Source: an uncultured Prevotella sp. (GTDB lineage: Bacteria; Bacteroidota; Bacteroidia; Bacteroidales; Bacteroidaceae). Taken from it: DNA of 27,836 bases. Positions 7,322-14,769 of the stretch are shown piece after piece. Numbering within the stretch: position 1 is the first letter of the stretch; each line of letters starts with the position of its first letter. Under the pieces are notes generated by a model that searched no databases, was not told the DNA's origin, and was given only the letters and a program-made list of their open reading frames with translations. The translations under genes were made by a program, and so were the position numbers. The stretch is taken from the NCBI GenBank assembly GCA_937916405.1, contig CALFUF010000078.1, forward strand, positions 1-27,836, in the 5' to 3' direction.

Positions 7322-7898
7322 TAAGATCATACTGACATTATATGCCGTCGGCATCATTCTGATAGTGGTGCTGATAGCTTGGATATTCAGTAGTGTGAAG
7401 ACAAGTAGCTTGGAAATAGACTCCGACCAGAAGATTGATATCACCCCAGAGCAGATTCAGAGTATCAAGGAGATTGGGGAATGGGAATTCCTTTCCATCA
7501 GTGACGAGGAGATGGTAGACACGATACGTCGCGGATTATTCAGTGACGACCACTTGGTGAGAATCTATTATGGCACGTTACGGTTGGGTATCAATCTCAG
7601 ACAAGTGAAGACTGGCTGGATAGTTCCCAGTGGGGACTCTTTGTCAATCACCCTTCCGAAGGTAGGATTGCTCGACCGTGACTTTATCGACGAGGCTCGT
7701 ACCAAGAGTTTCTATGAGAGTGGCAGCTGGGCACCCAAAGACCGTGAGGCATTACTGCAAAGAGCTTATCAACGGATGCTGCTACGTGGGCTGACTCCCC
7801 AGAATATCGAAAGTGCCAAACAGAATGGTAACGCACAAGTCCGCCTAGTGTTACAAAGCATGGGGTTCAAACATGTCAATATACAATACGAAGACTAG
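7308..7898 (+). CDS. DUF4230 family membrane-anchored protein (second of a tandem pair)
   Basis: A 196-residue protein with one N-terminal membrane helix (about residues 8-28, LTLYAVGIILIVVLIAWIF) and no lipobox, so it should be anchored in the inner membrane and face the periplasm. The soluble part (IGEWEFLSISDEEMVDTI, YGTLRLGINL, LSITLPKVGLLD, then RMLLRGLTPQNIESAKQNG) parallels the preceding DUF4230 protein, including the ITLP-P segment before a variable helix. The pair looks like two diverged copies with different anchors, one lipid and one membrane helix. The start overlaps the previous gene by 14 bases, and the stop lies four bases before the symporter gene. Confidence 0.75.
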   Translation: MRKSNKIILTLYAVGIILIVVLIAWIFSSVKTSSLEIDSDQKIDITPEQIQSIKEIGEWEFLSISDEEMVDTIRRGLFSDDHLVRIYYGTLRLGINLRQVKTGWIVPSGDSLSITLPKVGLLDRDFIDEARTKSFYESGSWAPKDREALLQRAYQRMLLRGLTPQNIESAKQNGNAQVRLVLQSMGFKHVNIQYED

Positions 7899-7902
7899 AT
7901 AA

Positions 7903-9282
7903 ATGGAGACTCTTAATCAATTCTTTACGGATCTCAGCGGTCTGTTATGGGGCTGGCCTATGATTATTCTGCTGTTGGGCACCCATATCTATCTCACCAT
8001 TATCCTTCGATTTCCCCAACGTCATATCTTTAAGGCAGTACGTCTTTCTGTGAAACGAGACAAGGAAGCGGCAGGCGATGTGTCGCAGTTTGCCTCTCTT
8101 GCCACTGCCTTGGCAGCTACCATAGGAACAGGAAACATTATTGGTGTGGCGACAGCCATCGCCTTAGGAGGACCCGGTGCCGTCTTATGGTGCTGGCTGA
8201 CGGGTGTCTTTGGTATCTCTACGAAATACGCGGAAGGACTTCTTGCCATCAAATACAGGAAGAAGAAGCCTGACGGCAAGATCATCGGAGGTCCGATGTT
8301 CGCCTTGGAGTATGGTTTAGGATGGAAATGGCTTGCCGTGCTCTTTGCCATATTCACCGCTATCGCCTCTTTTGGTATCGGAAATACTGTCCAGGCGAAT
8401 GCCATTGCCACCTTGACGAAAGAGACCTATCAGATATCTCCCTATATCACAGGAGCCTTTGTATGCTTACTCACAGGCTCCGTTGTCCTGGGAGGTGTTA
8501 AGAGTATCGCCCGTGTTTGCTCCATGCTGGTTCCCTTGATGGCGATCTGCTACATAGCAGGCTGTATATATATAATAGGTGTCAATGCCGCCTATGTGTT
8601 GCCTGCCATCAAGCTCATCTGTGTTTCCGCCTTCACCCCCCAGGCTGCTGGTGGTGGTTTTGTGGGTACTACCGTGATGATGGCAGCCCGTTTTGGTATT
8701 GCCCGTGGTCTTTTCAGTAATGAGTCCGGTTTAGGTTCCGCTCCGATTGTGGCAGCCGCCGCCCAGACCCGCAATCCTGTTCGTCAGGCATTGGTGTCGA
8801 GCAGTGGTACCTTCTGGGATACTGTCGTCATCTGTGCCATGACAGGTATTGTGATTGTCAGCAGTGTCCTTGCCTATCCTGATATCTCTTTTGACAATGG
8901 GGCTGTCTTGACGAAGGTCGCTTTCTCGAAGATCCCCATCGTCGGCACGCCCATACTGACACTCGGTCTATTGACTTTCGCCTTCTCCACCATCTTAGGA
9001 TGGTGCTATTATGGAGAACGAGCCGTGGAGTATCTGAAAGGCAGGAAGTGGGTCCTTGGTTATCGTATCTTGTATATTGCAGCTGTTTTCATCGGAAGTG
9101 TGATGAACCTCAGTATTGTCTGGAATATCGCAGACTGTATGAATGCCCTCATGGCAATACCTAACCTGATATCCCTGATAGCACTCAGTGGTATCATCGT
9201 TCATGAGACACGAAAATACCTCTGGCGTAAGAGACTGGACAGGACTGATGGGGAAGAGTTCCTAATGGAGCGGAAGAATTAG
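7903..9282 (+). CDS. AGCS-family sodium:alanine/glycine symporter
   Basis: A 459-residue inner-membrane transporter. The signature lies near residues 65-100, with SLATALAATIGTGNIIGVA followed by ALGGPGAVLWCW, then GISTKYAEGLLAIKYRKK, and later ARFGIARGLFSNESGLGSAPIVAAAA. These are the conserved AGCS segments that form the substrate and Na+ sites. Family members take up alanine or glycine with Na+; which amino acid is moved here cannot be told. It is the third gene of an operon with the two DUF4230 proteins, four bases after the second one. Its last 21 bases overlap the end of the convergent histidine kinase gene. Confidence 0.92.
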   Translation: METLNQFFTDLSGLLWGWPMIILLLGTHIYLTIILRFPQRHIFKAVRLSVKRDKEAAGDVSQFASLATALAATIGTGNIIGVATAIALGGPGAVLWCWLTGVFGISTKYAEGLLAIKYRKKKPDGKIIGGPMFALEYGLGWKWLAVLFAIFTAIASFGIGNTVQANAIATLTKETYQISPYITGAFVCLLTGSVVLGGVKSIARVCSMLVPLMAICYIAGCIYIIGVNAAYVLPAIKLICVSAFTPQAAGGGFVGTTVMMAARFGIARGLFSNESGLGSAPIVAAAAQTRNPVRQALVSSSGTFWDTVVICAMTGIVIVSSVLAYPDISFDNGAVLTKVAFSKIPIVGTPILTLGLLTFAFSTILGWCYYGERAVEYLKGRKWVLGYRILYIAAVFIGSVMNLSIVWNIADCMNALMAIPNLISLIALSGIIVHETRKYLWRKRLDRTDGEEFLMERKN

Positions 9283-10053
9283 CACGAAGCGTGTTCCTCG
9301 ACGAGCATATCGCTCATCCATTCTCAGTGTACCTCCCATCTGCTGGGCAACACGCTGGCAGATGCTCAGGTCAAGCTCAGCCTCATCACCCATATCATCT
9401 GGTTCCTCGAACCATGTAAACAACTTGTTTAGACGGTTTTCAGGAACGCCATTACCCGTATCCTCCACAAAGATGGTCAAACAGTTGGTGTTCTCGCTGG
9501 TATTACACCCTACCAATACCTCCCCTACTTCCGTAAAACGACAAGCGTTCAGGATCAGCTTATTGAGGACCAGCTCCACCAGATGACGGTCGTTCTTCAC
9601 GAAGAACTCGTCACTTAACTCCCTTTTGAAATTCAGCTTCACTGCCTGACGATGATAGATGCTGTACATATTAGCCTCCAGACAACGACGGCAGAGCGCA
9701 TTCGGACTAAAGGACTCGATATGGAACTGATGACCTTCGTTCCCGCTTTCCGTGAACATCAACATCTCATCCATCAAGGTACCAATCTGGTCAGCGTTAT
9801 AGTTCATCTGCTCGCAGATGTTACGCTTCTCATTCTTGGAGAGGTAGAGGTCTTCTTTGCCTATGACCCCAGCCAGTCCTGACATCGCCTTCAAAGGGGT
9901 GCGTATCTCATGATTAATATTATTGATAAAAGCCTTCTTCATCCTCTCAGACCTGGAAGTCTCTCTCAATCTATCTCTCAACGTCTTGATATACCACAGG
10001 CTACAAGCCAGTGCCATCAAGACAACAACTAATGCAACCAAAATCATCAACAT
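9262..10053 (-). CDS. minimal single-helix histidine kinase with degenerate ATP lid
   Basis: A 263-residue kinase with one membrane helix at residues 1-20 and almost no periplasmic part. The HisKA box NINHEIRTPLKAMSG holds His48, followed by a dimerisation helix and a HATPase domain with N-box LNKLILNACRF and G1 box VEDTGNGVP. The expected G2 box (GLGLSICQ) reads ELDLSICQ, so the glycines that close over ATP are absent. It may be weakly active, or act as a partner or phosphatase. No sensor domain and no response regulator is seen nearby. A strong AGGAGG Shine-Dalgarno sequence, uncommon in this phylum, sits 10 bases before ATG 10053. The gene has its own promoter and overlaps the convergent symporter gene by 21 bases. 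Confidence 0.85.
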   Translation of the reverse strand: MLMILVALVVVLMALACSLWYIKTLRDRLRETSRSERMKKAFINNINHEIRTPLKAMSGLAGVIGKEDLYLSKNEKRNICEQMNYNADQIGTLMDEMLMFTESGNEGHQFHIESFSPNALCRRCLEANMYSIYHRQAVKLNFKRELSDEFFVKNDRHLVELVLNKLILNACRFTEVGEVLVGCNTSENTNCLTIFVEDTGNGVPENRLNKLFTWFEEPDDMGDEAELDLSICQRVAQQMGGTLRMDERYARRGTRFVLILPLH

Positions 10054-10060
10054 CTTTCAA

Positions 10061-10070
10061 CTCCTCCTCT
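10061..10070 (-). promoter_or_regulatory. strong Shine-Dalgarno sequence of the histidine kinase
   Basis: The minus strand reads AGAGGAGGAG before ATG 10053, a full anti-16S complement. Most Bacteroidota genes here have no such sequence, so it supports this start and suggests efficient translation. Confidence 0.7.
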
Positions 10071-10085
10071 TTAGATTTTAGGTTG

Positions 10086-10117
10086 CAAATATATAGATTA
10101 TTCTTCAACATTCCAAA
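10086..10117 (-). promoter_or_regulatory. promoter of the minimal histidine kinase
   Basis: TATATTTG (complement of 10086-10093) and TTTG (complement of 10114-10117) are 20 bases apart, close to the consensus 19. Start of transcription would be near 10081, leaving a leader of about 27 bases. The rest of the 278-base gap (10118-10258) shows only a short TGGAGAT duplication at 10203-10216. Confidence 0.65.
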
Positions 10118-10258
10118 TTTTTAATCTGTTTTTCCATCAAAAAGCTATACAATCTTAACCACCGTCAAGCCTCTGTCTGGGTACTCCAAACTTCGACGAT
10201 AATGGAGATTGGAGATAAGCAATCGGTTCTATCTTCATGTCTGTCTGTTTTGAAAGAT

Positions 10259-10287
10259 GAGGAGCCATGCGTCACGCACGGCTCCTC
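10259..10287 (-). terminator. terminator hairpin of the pectate lyase transcript
   Basis: GAGGAGCC (10259-10266) pairs with GGCTCCTC (10280-10287), and inside it TGCG pairs with CGCA after one mismatch, leaving a three-base loop. It lies 45 bases after the lyase stop on the minus strand. Only a short ATCTTTC follows in that direction, so it may be a weak intrinsic terminator or an mRNA-stabilising stem. Confidence 0.55.
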
Positions 10288-10331
10288 TCGATTTGAATTA
10301 GTAGTTGTTGTTTTTCAGTAATTCTTATATT

Positions 10332-13265
10332 TTACTCTATAGGTTCAAGTACGATGACCATGACAATGGCTTCATCTGATGCTCTTGTAATGGTATATTG
10401 TGTATTTGCTGTTACCTTAATGGCATCCATCTGGTAATAGTTACCCTCGGTATTCTTCGTCCCTGCCACTCCTGTAGCAGTACCGTTAAGTTTAACATCG
10501 GTACCTTTCTTCGAACTACTCAAAATAATAGTCATATTATAATCCTTCTGCGGGGTGAAGGTGATGCTACCTTCAGAACTCTGCAGTTTTACACCTTTCT
10601 TCAAGGATGTTCCATTATAGGTGATATTACCATCACCATAATTACCGCTTACTGTGAACATGCTGTTAGAAGGAGAACTATTAAATGTAGCTGTAATAGT
10701 CCCCTCTGGTGCTGGTGTGTCACCACCACCTGGCTCCTCTCCACCAGGCTCCTCACCACCTTCACTTCCCTGCTCACCGCTGGAAGCATTCTCGTCACCA
10801 AAGATACCAACGAGAGATGACTTATAACCGTCAATCAGACTGGCAAGACCAGTGTCAACGGCAGAGTCAGTATTATCGTTACCCACATTATCAGGAAGGT
10901 CGTAATCGACATCACCATGATTCAGACGACCGGCACCATAGAAACCAGTGACAACACTTGGAACATCCTCTGCTGCATCAACAGTATATTTGTACATCAG
11001 TGTTGAGTTCGTATCGAAGTTATTGTAAGTAGCACCACCCTGCACAGCCGTCTCTGTCTCAGGCACTTGCTCGTCACGGGTAGCAGTCTCGAAAGCATCG
11101 TAACCTTTTGCCAACGGATTCTTCTGCGTATAGTAGCTGAAGTGTGCAGCGGTCTTATCGATATAGTTGCCATAAGCCTTGATCATACCACCATCCTCAC
11201 CAGAGAATGTACCAGTAGCCTTAGAGCCGGAGGCATCCGTTCCCTGCATAGCAGTCAGGATAGGCTTCTTCGTCTTCAGGAAGTAGTTATTCTCCACAAA
11301 GACACTGGCTCCTGTGGTAGCACCCACACCATACTTAGCGACATTGTCGAAGTAGTTGTTCCAAACGTGAACCGTCATGGTACGAACACGAGGATGACGA
11401 GAGTCTGAGTGGTCGAACCAGTTATGGTCGTAGCTGATATAGTTAGGACCTGACTCTTTCTTCATACCAAACATATTCGTCTTACCTGTATCCCAGAAGC
11501 GGTTATATGATACGGTCACATACTTAGAGTCACTCTTCACGTCAGTAGCACCGTCACCCTTGGCATGGTCGCCAGAACCTGACTTACCATAGAACTGGTC
11601 TGTATGGTGTACCCAGATATTGGAGTTATCCGTATCCACAGAGATACCATCGTCCATGCAGCGCATGATACCGATATTACGGAACTCCACACCCTTGGCG
11701 TTACGTACCAAGAAGCCAAAGCCACGGAGTGTAGCATCATCACCAATACCCTCGATGGTGATGTTCAGCTCACTGTCCGCATTCTTACCTTTGATTTGAA
11801 GACCTTCCTCAGAGCTGCTGATACCATCCAGATCATCTTTCTCTACGAGTCCGATGAAGCGGAAGGTGATAGGAGTCTTGTCATAACCCTTCTGATAAGC
11901 GTCAATGATTGTCTGGATACCAGTACACTTTGTCGTACCACCCTTACTGTTGGTGATCACGTCTGTCTCTATCTTCGCAGCGGTATTCTTGGTGACATAC
12001 ATCACTTTACCATCAGCCTTCAGTGTACCATCACTGTTATAAGCACCAGGAGCGTAACCATTCATGAAGGCGAAGCCCTGACGGCTGTAGCCCTTCACAG
12101 CGAGACCTGTAGCCTCATTCGCTGCAGCAGTCATCTCCTCTTTTGCCTCATTAACAGGTACCACCTTGATAGAATAGGTGGCATCTTTCTGCAAGCCAAC
12201 CACATCAGCACGTCCATAGTCCTTATACTCACGAACTAACTGCGTGTCAATCTGCTTGTAGTCAGTATACTGTCCACCTTTTATATATACATTATAGGTC
12301 TTGGCGCCCTCGAATTTCTTAAACTTCACATAGGCAGACTCCAGCCAGCCCTTATATTCTGTGATCTCCACCTTTCCGTCAGTATTGGTCACCTCACCCT
12401 GCTGACCAGTATCAGCCTTCTTAAAGGAGATAGCCTCCACCTGATTGTCGAAGGTATAGCCATTGGTATTGACTGGCATCACGGTCACCTTGGCACCATC
12501 GAAATCGATACTGCTCAGCGACTCTGTGTTATAATATTTAGTCGTACCGTCATTCAACGTCAACAACGCCTGGTTCTTCATCGAGTTGGCAGAGGTAGAG
12601 TAGTCGTTGGCAGTTGGTGTCTGTGGGTCGTCACCACCAGTATCGTCACCACCATCCTCAGCATCCTCGGCTGGATCCTCCACCTTAATCATATAGATAT
12701 ACATGGCACCATTCATCGTCAGTATCACGTCGCCATCAGCAGTTACTGTCCCGACATTGGTAGAAGCCGCTGTACCTACCTTGGTACTATTGAAGTCACC
12801 AGATACTGGTGTGATATTCGTGACATTGACACCACGTGCGACTTCCTTGCTGGATGACATACAGCTGACTGTCACCTGATTACCAGCCTTCAGATTAGGG
12901 ATGGTGATGACAGAGCTACCAGCCAGCCACATACGTTTGTTGGACGTATCATTACCAGCTCGCAAGTTACCCTCTCCTGCTGATGACACAGCGGAAATAG
13001 TGAGAAGCAAGCCTTTGGTATATGCGATCTCCTGTCCATTAGCCATGACAGCCTCATTATTGAGTGCTTTAGTATAACTATAACGGTCTTTCTTTGACTC
13101 CGTACTGTGATACCAGTTACCTGTCTGGTCTGCTTCTATCTCTGCTTCTATCAGTTCGGCATCGTTAGCATCCAAAGCTGCGAAGTCCCATGTCTGAGCC
13201 TTCACGTTCATGCCCATTCCAAGCATCAGGATAAGCAGGGTCAATATAGATGTCAGTCTTTTCAT
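10332..13265 (-). CDS. multidomain secreted pectate lyase (PL1 family)
   Basis: A secreted enzyme of about 977 residues that cleaves polygalacturonan by beta-elimination. The signal peptide is residues 1-24 (ending NVKAQ). Then come a beta-rich N-terminal module (25-205), a small DGTT/SSIDF module (about 222-279), a fibronectin-like stretch (about 305-390) and the PL1 parallel beta-helix (about 405-735). Its core shows WVHH at 551-554 and RHPRVR at 623-628, which holds the likely catalytic Arg; the acidic Ca2+-binding residues lie between. A Gly-Glu-Pro linker (about 826-849) leads to a C-terminal beta module of unknown role. The frame can extend to TTG 13278, but ATG 13265 has GGAGG eight bases upstream. 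It follows the small secreted protein gene. Confidence 0.9.
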   Translation of the reverse strand: MKRLTSILTLLILMLGMGMNVKAQTWDFAALDANDAELIEAEIEADQTGNWYHSTESKKDRYSYTKALNNEAVMANGQEIAYTKGLLLTISAVSSAGEGNLRAGNDTSNKRMWLAGSSVITIPNLKAGNQVTVSCMSSSKEVARGVNVTNITPVSGDFNSTKVGTAASTNVGTVTADGDVILTMNGAMYIYMIKVEDPAEDAEDGGDDTGGDDPQTPTANDYSTSANSMKNQALLTLNDGTTKYYNTESLSSIDFDGAKVTVMPVNTNGYTFDNQVEAISFKKADTGQQGEVTNTDGKVEITEYKGWLESAYVKFKKFEGAKTYNVYIKGGQYTDYKQIDTQLVREYKDYGRADVVGLQKDATYSIKVVPVNEAKEEMTAAANEATGLAVKGYSRQGFAFMNGYAPGAYNSDGTLKADGKVMYVTKNTAAKIETDVITNSKGGTTKCTGIQTIIDAYQKGYDKTPITFRFIGLVEKDDLDGISSSEEGLQIKGKNADSELNITIEGIGDDATLRGFGFLVRNAKGVEFRNIGIMRCMDDGISVDTDNSNIWVHHTDQFYGKSGSGDHAKGDGATDVKSDSKYVTVSYNRFWDTGKTNMFGMKKESGPNYISYDHNWFDHSDSRHPRVRTMTVHVWNNYFDNVAKYGVGATTGASVFVENNYFLKTKKPILTAMQGTDASGSKATGTFSGEDGGMIKAYGNYIDKTAAHFSYYTQKNPLAKGYDAFETATRDEQVPETETAVQGGATYNNFDTNSTLMYKYTVDAAEDVPSVVTGFYGAGRLNHGDVDYDLPDNVGNDNTDSAVDTGLASLIDGYKSSLVGIFGDENASSGEQGSEGGEEPGGEEPGGGDTPAPEGTITATFNSSPSNSMFTVSGNYGDGNITYNGTSLKKGVKLQSSEGSITFTPQKDYNMTIILSSSKKGTDVKLNGTATGVAGTKNTEGNYYQMDAIKVTANTQYTITRASDEAIVMVIVLEPIE

Positions 13266-13302
13266 AGTCTGTTCCTCCAATACCTTATTTAATAATTACT
13301 TT

Positions 13303-13357
13303 GAGCGTTGCTCGAACTCGTTCACGTTCGATAGAATTCGAGCACGCTCGATTCTAT
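13303..13357 (-). repeat. three adjacent hairpins between the small secreted protein and the pectate lyase
   Basis: GAGC/GCTC (13303-13313, loop GTT), TCGAAC/GTTCGA (13312-13317 and 13326-13331) and ATAGAATTCGAGC/GCTCGATTCTAT (13331-13343 and 13346-13357, one bulged T) lie end to end, right after the upstream gene's stop at 13360. No T run follows, so it is more likely an mRNA processing or stability element than a terminator. Confidence 0.6.
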
Positions 13358-13359
13358 TC

Positions 13360-13722
13360 TCACTTAATCACGACTTTTTTACCATTCACGATGTAGAGAC
13401 CTTTCTTCAGTCCCTCGACACCATTACCTACGTGCTGACCTTGCAGGTTGTACACACTCATGTTCTTCATGGACTCCACCTGACGTACCGTCTCGATACC
13501 TGTCACTGAAGAGAAATCGATAACGACAGTCTCCATGTCTTTCTCCAAATCAGCTGTTGTGCCATCCTTGAAATGAAGGATCACGTTATCGCCCTCGAAA
13601 GTGATCTTCGCAAGTTCCTTCACGTCGATCTTCTCAGGCTCTGTTCCCTCTGCCATCATAGTCATCGACAGCAGGAACATTCCGCAAAAAAGTAAAAACT
13701 TCTTCATTCGCTTTTTAGTCAT
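13360..13722 (-). CDS. small secreted protein with a C-terminal sorting-domain-like tail
   Basis: A 120-residue protein with a signal peptide (residues 1 to about 24, ending MTMMA) and a short module KELAKITFEGDNVILHFKDGTT...VVIDFSS. The C-terminal 40 residues read SVYNLQGQHV...LKKGLYIVNGKKVVIK. That tail resembles the C-terminal domains that Bacteroidota proteins use for export or surface attachment (type IX-like, family knowledge), but here almost no cargo precedes it. The module shares the DGTT and IDF elements with residues 222-279 of the pectate lyase encoded next. ATG 13722 is assumed; ATG 13707 gives a shorter start with the same signal. A consensus promoter lies just upstream, so it heads the operon with the lyase. 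Confidence 0.7.
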   Translation of the reverse strand: MTKKRMKKFLLFCGMFLLSMTMMAEGTEPEKIDVKELAKITFEGDNVILHFKDGTTADLEKDMETVVIDFSSVTGIETVRQVESMKNMSVYNLQGQHVGNGVEGLKKGLYIVNGKKVVIK

Positions 13723-13739
13723 TAGCTGTTATTACGATG

Positions 13740-13770
13740 CAAAAATACTAATTATTAGGTATATCCCAAT
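13740..13770 (-). promoter_or_regulatory. promoter of the small secreted protein / pectate lyase operon
   Basis: TATTTTTG (complement of 13740-13747) is preceded by ATTG (complement of 13767-13770) with 19 bases between. A LacI-like core AAACGTTT within GTAAACGTTTGC at 13793-13804 lies just upstream and could be an operator for carbon-source control. Confidence 0.6.
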
Positions 13771-13792
13771 ATATTTTATGTGAATAATCTCC

Positions 13793-13876
13793 GTAAACGT
13801 TTGCAAAATTGTTTAGTGTGAAAATCTGTTCCACCCCATGGAACAAACAGGAAGGTGCCACCTTCGTGGGACGAAG
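13793..13876. other. divergent intergenic region with an operator-like site and overlapping hairpins
   Basis: Between the two divergent promoters lie GTAAACGTTTGC (13793-13804), GTTCCA/TGGAAC (13828-13833 and 13839-13844), GAAGGTGCCACCTTC (13851-13865, a 15-base palindrome) and CTTCGT-GGG-ACGAAG (13862-13876). The last two share bases, so only one can fold at a time. All lie upstream of both starts of transcription, so they would act as DNA sites or reflect a decayed palindromic repeat. Confidence 0.45.
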
Positions 13877-13921
13877 CCTAAGGGTAATTGCTATTAGTCC
13901 ATATAAAAATTGACAAAATGC

Positions 13922-13952
13922 TTGGCTGTTTAAATGAAATTACGTAATTTTG
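13922..13952 (+). promoter_or_regulatory. promoter of the MBL-porin-symporter operon
   Basis: TTGG (13922-13925) and TAATTTTG (13945-13952) are 19 bases apart, fitting the Bacteroidota consensus. Transcription should begin near 13958, about 23 bases before ATG 13981. Confidence 0.65.
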
Positions 13953-13980
13953 TCGCCAATTAACCCATAAAGAAGAACAA

Positions 13981-14712
13981 ATGAAAAGACTTTGCGTTGT
14001 TTTAATGGCCATTTGCCTTACCCTCGGATGTACGGCACAGCAGTTTGAGAAGGACGTGTTTAAGACAGCTTCCGGAAAGACACTGACCATTACTTGTATC
14101 AAGCACGCCAGTATCATGATGGAGTATAACGGGAAGACCATCTACTTCGACCCCGTCATCAATATGGAGCCGCATACCGACTTCACCACATGGCCCAAGG
14201 CAGACTTCATTTTCGTGACCCATGAGCACCACGACCATTTCGACTCGATGGCGCTGACGGAGTTACGCAGAAACTATACCGTCATCTATACCAACCATAA
14301 TGTCTACACCCAGTGGGGCAGCGGATATGTGCTCGCCAATGGTGACAAAGCGGAGGTCTGCGACAACGTGACAGTGGAGGCAGTGCCTGCCTATAACACC
14401 ACCAAGGGTCGTGAGCAGTATCATCCCAAAGGACGTGACAACGGTTACGTGCTGAATGTGGAGGACTTGCGCATCTATGTGGCTGGTGACACGGAGGATA
14501 TCCCTGAGATGGCGAACCTGCAAGACATCGACATCGCCTTCCTGCCCTGCAACCAGCCCTACACTATGACTCCTGAGCAACTGGTGAAGGCGGCGAAGAC
14601 CATCAAGCCGAAGGTGCTGTTCCCCTATCACTATTCCGAGACACCCATCAACAAGACCAGAATCCTGTTGGCAGGAAGCGGCATCGACGTGAGGGTCAGG
14701 AAATATAAATAG
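13981..14712 (+). CDS. metallo-beta-lactamase-fold lipoprotein (UlaG-like hydrolase)
   Basis: A 243-residue hydrolase with an N-terminal lipoprotein signal, lipobox TLGC with Cys17. The metal-binding motif HEHHDHFD gives His81, His83, Asp85 and His86; AGDTED supplies a later Asp, and PYHYSETP the last His. This is the beta-lactamase-like fold in the branch near UlaG, whose members hydrolyse lactones or phosphoesters. With a lipid anchor it would act in the periplasm or at the outer membrane rather than in the cytosol where UlaG works. It leads an operon with a porin and an SSS symporter, which hints that it processes the imported solute. The stop TAG runs into a 7-bp tandem array. Confidence 0.85.
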   Translation: MKRLCVVLMAICLTLGCTAQQFEKDVFKTASGKTLTITCIKHASIMMEYNGKTIYFDPVINMEPHTDFTTWPKADFIFVTHEHHDHFDSMALTELRRNYTVIYTNHNVYTQWGSGYVLANGDKAEVCDNVTVEAVPAYNTTKGREQYHPKGRDNGYVLNVEDLRIYVAGDTEDIPEMANLQDIDIAFLPCNQPYTMTPEQLVKAAKTIKPKVLFPYHYSETPINKTRILLAGSGIDVRVRKYK

Positions 14713-14738
14713 AGGTGAGAGGTAAGAGGTGAGAGGTA
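14711..14738 (+). repeat. 4 x 7-bp tandem repeat AGAGGTR at the MBL gene stop
   Basis: Four units alternate AGAGGTG and AGAGGTA. The stop TAG (14710-14712) overlaps the first unit. TGA or TAA triplets at 14716, 14723, 14730 and 14737 fall in all three frames. Confidence 0.92.
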
Positions 14739-14769
14739 AGTTTACCAACAATAATAAAAATTAAACAAG

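Noticed and set aside
9283..9293. CACG-AAG-CGTG hairpin near the AGCS stop as a terminator
   Set aside because: It lies in codons for the normal RGTRFVLIL end of the kinase, has only four base pairs and no T run.
10722..10790. Repetitive GGCTCCTC-type sequence as a mobile repeat
   Set aside because: It encodes a Gly-Glu-Pro linker of the pectate lyase; such linkers are repetitive by composition.
11604..12239. Open frame of 211 codons on the plus strand
   Set aside because: It is antisense to the PL1 core of the pectate lyase and shows no domain.
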